A DNA stretch of 34,440 nt, from contig CAZFMZ010000005.1 of the NCBI GenBank assembly GCA_964520495.1, positions 1 through 34,440 of the forward strand, written 5' to 3'. A program made the translations under genes and the position numbers. The notes below the pieces were generated by a model that did not search any database, had not been told where the DNA came from, and saw only the letters and a program-made list of their open reading frames with translations. This document shows, in pieces, positions 23,600-29,400 of this stretch (its first letter is position 1; every line of letters begins with the position of its first letter). The DNA is from UBA1020 sp964520495. GTDB lineage: Bacteria > Patescibacteriota > Saccharimonadia > Saccharimonadales > Saccharimonadaceae.

Positions 23600-24100
23600 A
23601 TGAGCATGCCGTTACTCCGAAACACAAAAGGCTTTACCATCGTCGAACTCCTCATCGTCATTGTGGTAATCGCGATTCTGGCTGCCATATCAATCGTGGC
23701 TTACAACGGAGTGCAGACTCGCGCGAATAACAGTACCGTTAAGTCTGATTTGAACAAAATTATCAAAAAAATGGAGCTTGCAAAGATAGACTTGGGGCGG
23801 TATCCGAATACTGTGGCTGAAATTCCTTCACTTGGCATCTCGAAAGGCGCATGGGATCAGGTTGAGAACAACGCGTACTACTGCCTTAATACCGATACGG
23901 GTGAGTATGCGTTCGGTGCACGTTCCAAGGCGAGGCCGCAAGGCTATGCCGTGTCATCAACTGGTGGGTTGGTCGAACTGGGCAGTATTTATGGCGAAAC
24001 CACTTGTCAGTTGGTTGGAAAGAGCTGGGGTGCGAGCGGTACCTTCGTAGCCTATGCCTATAATGGACCGACGGCAGCATGGCAAGGCTGGGCGAACTAA
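23600..24100 (+). CDS. type IV prepilin-like protein, array member 3
   Basis: A 166-residue prepilin-like protein with leader MSMPLLRNTKG and FTIVELLIVIVVIAILAA. The globular domain is paralogous to member 1 over its whole length: STVKSDLNKI, KIDLGRYPNTVAEIPSLGISKGAWDQ, NTDTGEYAFGARSK, then the pair of cysteines (YYC, TTCQ) and a Trp-rich end. It begins two bases after the previous stop. Its own stop overlaps the next start as TAATG. The repeat of member 1's fold with one different pilin between them suggests stepwise duplication in the cluster. Confidence 0.92.
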   Translation: MSMPLLRNTKGFTIVELLIVIVVIAILAAISIVAYNGVQTRANNSTVKSDLNKIIKKMELAKIDLGRYPNTVAEIPSLGISKGAWDQVENNAYYCLNTDTGEYAFGARSKARPQGYAVSSTGGLVELGSIYGETTCQLVGKSWGASGTFVAYAYNGPTAAWQGWAN

Positions 24101-24669
24101 TGAACACAAGAGGTTTCACCATCGTCGAATTGCTGATCGTCATCGTAGTGATTGCCATTCTGGCTGCCATATCAATCGTGGCGTATAACGGGGTGCAGCA
24201 ACGGGCTCAGAATAGCCAGACTATTAGTGCGGTAACGGCGTGGGTCAAGGCGCTCAAGAGTTATCGTATCGCAAACGGGGCGTACCCACCGTACTGGACG
24301 TGTCTCGGCACGGGGTACCTGTATGGTCCGGACGGTACTGCGACCACTGGTGATGCGCAGTGTCGACAAGACAGTGCAGGCTCGGGTCAGCGCGAAAACA
24401 CGACTTTCAATGATCTGATGCGCCCCTACGTCGGCGGTAGTTTTCCGACTCCCGCCATGGTGACGGCTAGATTCTCCGATACCCAATGGAGGCGAGGGCT
24501 GTCAGTCGCTCCTACTGGTGGTGACGGGACGCAGTCCTACATCACGGCTGCGTACCGTGGAGATATCGCGTGTCCATCCATCAGCGGTGTGGTGGCTTCA
24601 AACAAGAACCTGTGGGGTGGTAATACTTACTGCATTCATCACATAGGCCTAACGACGGATCCGTTATAG
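24100..24669 (+). CDS. type IV prepilin-like protein, array member 4
   Basis: A 189-residue prepilin-like protein with the short leader MNTRG before FTIVELLIVIVVIAILAA. I chose ATG 24100, overlapping the previous stop (TAATG), over an in-frame ATG at 24079 inside the previous gene, because this gives the normal short leader. The globular part (AVTAWVKALKSYRIANGAYPPYWTCLG) resembles member 5. Cysteines at WTCLG, AQCR, IACP and TYCI could form two disulfides. The order of pilins suggests alternation of at least three subtypes. Confidence 0.92.
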   Translation: MNTRGFTIVELLIVIVVIAILAAISIVAYNGVQQRAQNSQTISAVTAWVKALKSYRIANGAYPPYWTCLGTGYLYGPDGTATTGDAQCRQDSAGSGQRENTTFNDLMRPYVGGSFPTPAMVTARFSDTQWRRGLSVAPTGGDGTQSYITAAYRGDIACPSISGVVASNKNLWGGNTYCIHHIGLTTDPL

Positions 24670-24677
24670 GAGATTAT

Positions 24678-25238
24678 ATGAAGTTATTAACTACAAGACC
24701 AAAAGGTTTCACCATCGTCGAACTCCTCATTGTCATAGTCGTCATCGCTATCATAGCCTCCATCACTATTGTGGCTTACAACGGCATGCAACAAAGGGCC
24801 AACAACACGCAGACAGTTCAGGCGGTGAAAGAATTCATTAAGGCGTTTAATCTTTATGCGCAGGACAATGGTGGCTATCCGCAATTAACCGGATGTCTTG
24901 GCGAGAACTACCCCGCACCCAATAACCGTTGTCTTAGTCAGAGCGGTGCCGCTGAGTGCTTCGGTATGGGGGCAGCGACGTCTATGGTCGTTAACGATGC
25001 CTTGAAGCCGTATATGAACAACCGCGTACCGAATATCAGTAAACAAGCGGTGCCATGTGCCGCAACTGCTTATATAGGCGGCTACGCATCGTACGATTCT
25101 ACCAACCGGACCATGCGTGTATGGATGGTGCTGAATGGAGACCAGGGTTGTCCACCGATGAGTCCGAATGTGACGTCGGTTACCCGGTCATATGTAAGCG
25201 ACGCATCGTTATGTCGCTACGTACTCGGCGCGCTGTAG
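24678..25238 (+). CDS. type IV prepilin-like protein, array member 5
   Basis: A 186-residue prepilin-like protein with leader MKLLTTRPKG and FTIVELLIVIVVIAIIAS. Its domain (AVKEFIKAFNLYAQDNGGYPQLTGCLGENY) is paralogous to member 4, with extra cysteines (GCLG, NRCLS, AECF, VPCAA, QGCP, SLCR) that could give three disulfides. It is the only array member with a clear Shine-Dalgarno of its own (AGGAG, five bases before the ATG), and follows the previous gene by eight bases. This may allow output different from the coupled members. Confidence 0.92.
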   Translation: MKLLTTRPKGFTIVELLIVIVVIAIIASITIVAYNGMQQRANNTQTVQAVKEFIKAFNLYAQDNGGYPQLTGCLGENYPAPNNRCLSQSGAAECFGMGAATSMVVNDALKPYMNNRVPNISKQAVPCAATAYIGGYASYDSTNRTMRVWMVLNGDQGCPPMSPNVTSVTRSYVSDASLCRYVLGAL

Positions 25239-25249
25239 ATAGAAAACTA

Positions 25250-25301
25250 TTGCATTGAGTACAACGCAGGCGTATAACCATAAGTAGAACCTTGGTATAA
25301 C
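25250..25301 (+). promoter_or_regulatory. tandem promoters before the 25308 gene
   Basis: TTGCAT (25250-25255), 17 bases, TATAAC (25273-25278), then a second TATAAC with TGG in front at 25293-25301. The second leaves six bases to ATG 25308, so leaderless output is predicted from it. Confidence 0.6.
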
Positions 25302-25307
25302 ACAGAC

Positions 25308-25913
25308 ATGAAAACACTAGAAGCCACCCGTTCCAGCGCTCCTCATCCGTTCCACGACACGGTGGAAGAACTATGGAGAGGGGATGACGAAGCCGTCCGC
25401 GCCCGGGTGATGGACTGGGCGCTTGAACCAAGTGAACGCATCCGCAGCCAGCTCGAAACGCTGGCTGATGTTTATCAGGGCCGAAGCGATCGCCAGACTA
25501 TGCGCTGGCGCGGTGCGACGCATGAATTCACTGAATTTGCCACCCGTGATGACGCCTGCACGAAATTGGAGGAAATCTATACCATTCACGACACCTACTC
25601 GGTCGCAGCCAAAGATTACCGGCGCCGTGAATACGCCGTCGACTTGTTCCTTGACGACGCGCATCATCGGCTGGTCGTCTCGGCAGACGATGAACTGACT
25701 GTGTTCGCAGATGATGGTCACGCTATGCACGAAGTGCTTGATGAAGAGGAGCGCGAAACGATCGTGACCGATTTCTTCTTCCGCTCGCTCGTGGCAGCCG
25801 TCCGAAATGAGGAGCGCACCGACGATGAAAGAGCGGCAGCCGATACTGATGCGCAAACAAAACTGCACCTACGTCGCTATGGCGGGCCAAAAGTGACAAG
25901 CGCCACCGAATAG
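25308..25913 (+). CDS. hypothetical acidic protein within the pilin locus
   Basis: A 201-residue soluble protein, strongly charged and rich in Glu, Asp and Arg, with no recognised family. A helical N-terminal half (VEELWRGDDEAVRARVMDWAL, ERIRSQLETLADVYQ) is followed by a beta-rich segment (YAVDLFLDDAHHRLVVSADDELTVFADDG) and a charged helical tail. It has no signal peptide or membrane segment, so it is cytoplasmic. It has its own promoters and no Shine-Dalgarno. It lies between the five-gene pilin array and the duplicated sixth pilin. Its location might hint at control of pilus expression, but nothing in the sequence proves that. Confidence 0.65.
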   Translation: MKTLEATRSSAPHPFHDTVEELWRGDDEAVRARVMDWALEPSERIRSQLETLADVYQGRSDRQTMRWRGATHEFTEFATRDDACTKLEEIYTIHDTYSVAAKDYRRREYAVDLFLDDAHHRLVVSADDELTVFADDGHAMHEVLDEEERETIVTDFFFRSLVAAVRNEERTDDERAAADTDAQTKLHLRRYGGPKVTSATE

Positions 25914-25916
25914 GAA

Positions 25917-25989
25917 AATCCACTTACGCTTGATGCTATACTCGTGAGTAATGAGAGCGTCAAAAAACCCACAGGCATCGGGTTTCACC
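25917..25989 (+). repeat. duplicated promoter and pilin-leader block, copy 2
   Basis: Second copy of the 22602-22674 block, identical over its first 38 bases and differing at two positions overall. The copy includes TGC-TATACT (25934-25942), placed eight bases before ATG 25951 exactly as in copy 1. Confidence 0.9.
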
Positions 25990-26478
25990 ATTGTCGAGCT
26001 GTTAATCGTCATCGTGGTCATCGCCATTTTGGCGTCTATCACGGCTGTGGCATTCAACGGTGTGCAGCAGCGGGCGCGTGATTCAGATCGTCGTAGTGCG
26101 GTGACGACCATCGCCAAGGCGCTGGAGCTATACTACACCGATAACGGCCAGTACCCGGTCAGTAGTGGGTCGACGGTCATCAATAACTCTTGGTCAACGA
26201 CTGCCGATGCCAGTTGGGCGAACCTTGAAGCGCAGCTCAGGCCGTATCTGGCGTCCGTTCCAGACGAACCTCGTCCGACCGCTGGTGTCGCCGGCATGAC
26301 CGCGAACGGTCACAATTTCGATTATTACGCGAACAAGGGTAGCTATTGTGGCAGCGCGGTGGGGCGAATGTATATTCTGGTATATCGGCTTGAAGGCGCG
26401 CAACAGAATACGTATATCGGCGATTGCAGCACCAGCCCACTCAATTATTCAGCTAGCAACTACCGCGTCGCGAAATAA
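25951..26478 (+). CDS. type IV prepilin-like protein downstream of the array
   Basis: A 175-residue prepilin-like protein with leader MRASKNPQASG and FTIVELLIVIVVIAILAS. The leader differs from array member 1 by only two residues, but the globular domain belongs to another subgroup (AKALELYYTDNGQYPVSSG, similar to member 2 and the 32786 pilin). So one promoter-plus-leader unit has been joined to two different pilin bodies, which points to recombination within the conserved 5' region. Two cysteines (SYCGS, GDCST) lie near the end. It is the last gene before the ribosomal operon. The promoter copy predicts a nearly leaderless message. Confidence 0.92.
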   Translation: MRASKNPQASGFTIVELLIVIVVIAILASITAVAFNGVQQRARDSDRRSAVTTIAKALELYYTDNGQYPVSSGSTVINNSWSTTADASWANLEAQLRPYLASVPDEPRPTAGVAGMTANGHNFDYYANKGSYCGSAVGRMYILVYRLEGAQQNTYIGDCSTSPLNYSASNYRVAK

Positions 26479-26515
26479 CACCGGTTCACCTCTGGTATTT
26501 TGCGCCAGAAGGTTG

Positions 26516-26521
26516 TATAAT
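26516..26521 (+). promoter_or_regulatory. rpsF promoter -10 element
   Basis: Perfect TATAAT; the -35 is weak. An inverted repeat with one bulged base (CTCTGG / CCAG-A-AGGT region, 26488-26513) lies immediately upstream and could be a terminator remnant for the pilin or an operator. Confidence 0.6.
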
Positions 26522-26527
26522 AAAAGG

Positions 26528-26600
26528 GATACTAACCCGAGGCTTATCTGAGACAAGGTAAGCATCCCTGATGCACAGGGATTCCGAAGGAGGAAACACT
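26528..26600 (+). promoter_or_regulatory. rpsF leader with two adjacent hairpins
   Basis: Hairpin 1 pairs GCTTATC (26542-26548) with GGTAAGC (26557-26563). Hairpin 2 pairs ATCCCTG (26564-26570) with CAGGGAT (26576-26582) and begins on the next base. TCCG and the Shine-Dalgarno AAGGAGG (26587-26593) follow. Known rpsF leaders bind the S6:S18 complex through a hairpin next to a CCG; a hairpin plus CCG is present here but the outer stem of that motif was not found. Confidence 0.45.
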
Positions 26601-26942
26601 ATGCAGGAATACGAACTGACCGTTCTTATTCATCCCGATCTGGAAGCAGATCTGGACAAAACACTTGATACCGTACGCGGCCTGGTAAAGACCAATGGCG
26701 GTACTATCAAGAACGAGGACAACTGGGGCAAGAAGAAGCTTGCGTACCGCATCAAGAAGCAGGACTTCGCCGTCTACGTGCTGATGGATGTCGAGCTGCC
26801 AGCCGAAGCACCGCTGAAGATTTCAAACGCCCTGAACATCTCAGACGCCGTGCTGCGCTACTTGCTCGTCAAGGTAGACGAGAAGGAACGTGCGGCGATC
26901 GCCGCCGCCAAGAAGAACGCTGAATCCAGCGAGGAGGAATAA
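26601..26942 (+). CDS. rpsF: ribosomal protein S6
   Basis: Small-subunit protein that pairs with S18 on the platform of the 30S subunit, 113 residues. Landmarks: MQEYELTVLIHPDLEADLDKT, then NWGKKKLAYRIKKQDFAVYVLMDVE, then NISDAVLRYLLVKVDE. The start is ATG 26601 with AAGGAGG seven bases before; the in-frame ATG at 26571 lies in the leader and is rejected. The final Glu codons (GAGGAGGAA) double as the Shine-Dalgarno of ssb. The order rpsF-ssb-rpsR is the classical operon. Confidence 0.97.
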   Translation: MQEYELTVLIHPDLEADLDKTLDTVRGLVKTNGGTIKNEDNWGKKKLAYRIKKQDFAVYVLMDVELPAEAPLKISNALNISDAVLRYLLVKVDEKERAAIAAAKKNAESSEEE

Positions 26943-26945
26943 CCC

Positions 26946-27392
26946 ATGGCCCGCTCAATCAACCAAGTCATCCTGATGGGACGCCTGACCCGCGACCCTG
27001 AAATGCGCACGACCACTACCGGTAAGTCAATCGCCAGCTTCAGCTTGGCCGTTGACCGCAATACCCAGGACGACCAAACCGATTTCTTCGATGTCACCGC
27101 CTGGGAAAAACTTGGTGAGCTAGCGAACCAGTACCTTTCAAAGGGCCGCCGCTGCCTCGTGCAGGGTCGCCTGCGCCAAGACAGCTGGGACGACAAGGAA
27201 ACCGGCAAGAAGCGCTCTAAAGTAGAGATCGTTGCTACGGACATTACCTTCCTGGATGGTCCGAACGACGGCCAGCAGGGCGGAGGCAGCTCGGCACCAC
27301 GCGCAGCCGCGCCAGCCAAGAAGAAGTCAGACGACGTCGTCATCGACGACATTGACGACAAACCAATCGATTTAAGCGAAATCCCATTCTAA
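26946..27392 (+). CDS. ssb: single-stranded DNA-binding protein
   Basis: Protects single-stranded DNA and recruits repair and replication enzymes. The OB fold covers residues 1-105 with the family start SINQVILMGRLTRDPEMR, FFDVTAWEKLGELANQYLSKGRRCLVQGRL and the strand around EIVATDITFLDG. A flexible linker (GGGSSAPRAAAPAKKK) leads to the acidic tip ending DLSEIPF, the docking peptide for partner proteins. Length 148 is typical. It starts three bases after rpsF with GAGGAGGA seven bases upstream. Confidence 0.97.
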   Translation: MARSINQVILMGRLTRDPEMRTTTTGKSIASFSLAVDRNTQDDQTDFFDVTAWEKLGELANQYLSKGRRCLVQGRLRQDSWDDKETGKKRSKVEIVATDITFLDGPNDGQQGGGSSAPRAAAPAKKKSDDVVIDDIDDKPIDLSEIPF

Positions 27393-27414
27393 ACTAGGAG
27401 AAATTAGAACCATC

Positions 27415-27618
27415 ATGGCACCGAAACGATTTAAGAAAGACGTTACGACGTACTTCGACTACAAAGATGTGAAGACCCTGCAGCGTTATATCAACGCTTA
27501 CGGTCAGATCGAACCTATCGGTAAGACCGGCCTTAGCCTGAAGCAGCAGCGTCAGCTGGCCGTCGCGATCAAGCGCGCCCGACACCTGGCACTCCTGCCA
27601 TTCGTTACCTCGAACTAG
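27415..27618 (+). CDS. rpsR: ribosomal protein S18
   Basis: Small-subunit platform protein, partner of S6, 67 residues. Family features: FDYKDVKTLQRYINAYGQIEPIGKTGLSLKQQRQLAVAIKRARHLALLPF. No zinc-binding cysteines are present, as in the cysteine-free form. The start is ATG 27415; the AGGAG upstream is 14 bases away, longer than usual. It is the third gene of the rpsF operon. Confidence 0.96.
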   Translation: MAPKRFKKDVTTYFDYKDVKTLQRYINAYGQIEPIGKTGLSLKQQRQLAVAIKRARHLALLPFVTSN

Positions 27619-27625
27619 CAGCTAG

Positions 27626-27634
27626 TGGTACAAT
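27626..27634 (+). promoter_or_regulatory. extended -10 promoter for the 27676 gene
   Basis: TGG followed by TACAAT just after the rpsR stop; start point near 27641. The box overlaps the left arm of an inverted repeat. Confidence 0.65.
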
Positions 27635-27672
27635 GGGCCTCACAACGTAAGAACGTACGTAGGAGGCCCATT
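27632..27672 (+). repeat. 10-bp inverted repeat spanning promoter and Shine-Dalgarno
   Basis: AATGGGCCTC (27632-27641) pairs perfectly with GAGGCCCATT (27663-27672). The right arm overlaps the Shine-Dalgarno AGGAGG (27661-27666). RNA started at the internal promoter would lack nearly all of the left arm; RNA read through from rpsR would contain both arms and could hide the Shine-Dalgarno. Confidence 0.65.
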
Positions 27673-27675
27673 ACT

Positions 27676-27912
27676 ATGAGCATCAAGCCACCAGAACGCC
27701 TTACCAACCTTAATGACGTTGAGTTGACGTTGCCGCCTGACGCAGAGGCCCGCCTGATTGCCGGCGCCGAACGACATCTCAGGAACGCAGCGATTGCACG
27801 GGCACGGGCCCGCCGACCAGCACCCACGGCCGAAACGTTGCTTGACGGCTTGCGCAGTCAAGCACATCGCGACTCTGAGCAAAAAATGAAGCAATATTTC
27901 AAGGAAGAATAA
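27676..27912 (+). CDS. small hypothetical protein, 78 residues
   Basis: A small soluble protein with no recognised family. It has a short N-terminal region (MSIKPPERLTNLNDVELTLPP), then an amphipathic, Arg/Ala-rich helix (EARLIAGAERHLRNAAIARARARR) and a charged C-terminal helix. The composition would suit a nucleic-acid- or ribosome-associated protein, but that is a guess. AGGAGG lies nine bases before the ATG. It is followed eight bases later by efp. Confidence 0.65.
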   Translation: MSIKPPERLTNLNDVELTLPPDAEARLIAGAERHLRNAAIARARARRPAPTAETLLDGLRSQAHRDSEQKMKQYFKEE

Positions 27913-27920
27913 TAGTTTTT

Positions 27921-28481
27921 ATGTACCAACCAACTGATCTGAAGAAGGGCACCGTCCTGCAGATTGACGGCACGCCTTACCGCGTGACCGACTATTCCCA
28001 AAAAGTAATGGGGCGAGGCGGTTCAATCGTCAACGTGCGTCTGAAAAATCTGCTTGATGGCAGCGTCATCCCGAAGACCTTCAAAGGCGCTGACAAAATC
28101 GAGCGTGCCGAAGTGTCATCGAAATCGGTCCAATATTTGTACAACGATGGCGGCACGTTCTTCTTCATGGATCCGGAGAGTTTCGAACAGTTCGAGCTGT
28201 CCGCCGAAGTCGTCGACACGGCTAAGGATTATCTGAAGGAAGGCGACATGCTGCAGCTGCAGTTTTTCGCCGAGCGCGTCATCAACGTCGAGCTGCCAAA
28301 GAACCTCTACCTTGAGGTGACTTATGCCGAAGATGTCAGCCGGGGTGACACGACTGGTTCGGTCCAGAAGGATGCCACCCTCGAGACCGGCCTCAGTATC
28401 CGCGTACCGGCCTTCATCAAAACCGGTGATATCATCAGTGTCGATACTGCCACCGGCGAGTACCGCGAACGGAAGAAGTAG
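27921..28481 (+). CDS. efp: elongation factor P with arginine at the tip
   Basis: Helps the ribosome form peptide bonds at proline runs. The 186-residue protein has the three beta-barrel domains of EF-P: TDLKKGTVLQIDGTPYRV, VQYLYNDGGTFFFMDPESFEQ, and the end LETGLSIRVPAFIKTGDIISVDTATGEYRER. The loop that reaches the peptidyl-transferase centre normally reads KPGKG in E. coli with a modified Lys34; here it reads VMGRGG with Arg32 at the tip. Arg tips are known in EF-P modified by EarP rhamnosylation, but the surrounding residues differ and no earP is in view. The DHH-like protein and the wall-spanning tail of the adhesin encoded in this window are proline-rich and would be natural clients. Confidence 0.95.
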   Translation: MYQPTDLKKGTVLQIDGTPYRVTDYSQKVMGRGGSIVNVRLKNLLDGSVIPKTFKGADKIERAEVSSKSVQYLYNDGGTFFFMDPESFEQFELSAEVVDTAKDYLKEGDMLQLQFFAERVINVELPKNLYLEVTYAEDVSRGDTTGSVQKDATLETGLSIRVPAFIKTGDIISVDTATGEYRERKK

Positions 28482-28482
28482 T

Positions 28483-29199
28483 ATGAAAGGCCGGCTGGAT
28501 GCCCGGGTTCACGCATTAGGGCTGGCACCGACACGTTCCCAGGCGGAATCGACCATTCGGTTGGGCGAAGTACGCGTCAACGGCCGGGTGGTGACGAAAC
28601 CCGGTCATTTTGTGCATGAGCACGATATCGTCAAGGTGAGCGAACGCGAACGGTACGTCTCGCGGGCGGGGCTGAAACTGGCCAGCGTCGCCGAGAAATT
28701 ATCACTCGATTTTCGGGACAAGACCGTGCTCGACGTCGGCTCAAGTACCGGTGGGTTTACTGATTATGCCTTGAAGCACGGCGCCCGCCGCGTCTACGCC
28801 GTCGACGTTGGTACCGAGCAGCTCCATCCAAGCCTGCGAGGTCACGAACAGATTGAGCTACATGAAAAGACCGACATCCGCGACTTCACGCCGGGCGTGA
28901 CGCCCGATATCGTCGTGATGGATGTCAGCTTCATCTCACTGCGTGAATTACTGCCGCACATCGCAGCCATCAGTGGCCCGGACACGTATATCGTCGCTAT
29001 GGTCAAGCCGCAGTTCGAAGCCGGCCGGAATCAGGCCAGCAAGGGAGTTATCAAGAACGAGACGGCCCGCCGTCAGATACTGAAGGATTTTGAAGCCTGG
29101 GCAAAAGGCATGTTTATCATCAGGGATAAGGCTGATAGTGATGTGGCCGGCGCCCGCGGCAACCGCGAACGGTTCTACCTCTTACGAAAGATGGTCTAA
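28483..29199 (+). CDS. tlyA: TlyA-family rRNA 2'-O-methyltransferase
   Basis: A 238-residue S4-domain plus FtsJ-like methyltransferase; family members methylate ribosomal RNA and are often annotated hemolysin A. The S4 domain (RLDARVHALGLAPTRSQAESTI...VRVNGRVVTKPG) is at 3-60. The SAM site TVLDVGSSTGGFTDYAL is at about 83-100, followed by VYAVDVGTEQL, DIVVMDVSFISL and VAMVKPQFEAG. It starts two bases after the efp stop. Length and motifs are normal. Haemolytic activity should not be assumed from the family name. Confidence 0.92.
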   Translation: MKGRLDARVHALGLAPTRSQAESTIRLGEVRVNGRVVTKPGHFVHEHDIVKVSERERYVSRAGLKLASVAEKLSLDFRDKTVLDVGSSTGGFTDYALKHGARRVYAVDVGTEQLHPSLRGHEQIELHEKTDIRDFTPGVTPDIVVMDVSFISLRELLPHIAAISGPDTYIVAMVKPQFEAGRNQASKGVIKNETARRQILKDFEAWAKGMFIIRDKADSDVAGARGNRERFYLLRKMV

Positions 29200-29202
29200 T
29201 CA

Positions 29203-29231
29203 TTTACAAAAGATAAAATCAGTGGTATAAT
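29203..29231 (+). promoter_or_regulatory. strong promoter of the adhesin
   Basis: TTTACA, 17-base spacer, TATAAT with TGG in front. The start point falls at about 29238, the first base of the leader's first hairpin. Confidence 0.85.
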
Positions 29232-29237
29232 GCAGTT

Positions 29238-29400
29238 ACCAACCGCACCCTGTTGGGTGGTTGGTCATGGCTAAGCTGCGAGGAATGGATACGTGAAAGC
29301 ACAGTCCTAGTACCGTGGTTGGCCACGGACTTTCACAATTCAGTTTAGCTTTGATCAACCATCCGACGCCGAGCCCCATCCGTGGGGGAAGGAGGGACTC
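29238..29400 (+). promoter_or_regulatory. long structured leader with two exclusive folds
   Basis: State A: 29238-29250 pairs with 29255-29265 (11 bp, two-base bulge, TGTT loop). State B: 29255-29267 pairs with 29352-29364 (13 bp, two G-U), continuing after one T-T mismatch into 29269-29278 with 29341-29350. State B encloses an inner hairpin (GTGAAAG 29293-29299 with CTTTCAC 29330-29336, and CCGTGG 29313-29318 with CCACGG 29323-29328). The segment 29255-29265 is used in both states, so they exclude each other. CCCCA/TGGGG (29374-29387) forms a last hairpin against the Shine-Dalgarno GGAAGGAGGG. A nine-codon reading frame (MAKLRGMDT) lies at 29267-29296. Confidence 0.6.

Noticed and set aside
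28483..29199. haemolysin annotation for the TlyA-like gene
   Set aside because: S4 plus FtsJ-like methyltransferase motifs support an rRNA methyltransferase; nothing indicates a pore-forming protein.
29255..29364. resemblance of GGTCATGG to the start of SAM-IV riboswitches
   Set aside because: Only a few bases match, the SAM-IV core hairpins and pseudoknot are absent, and the downstream gene is not a methionine-pathway gene.
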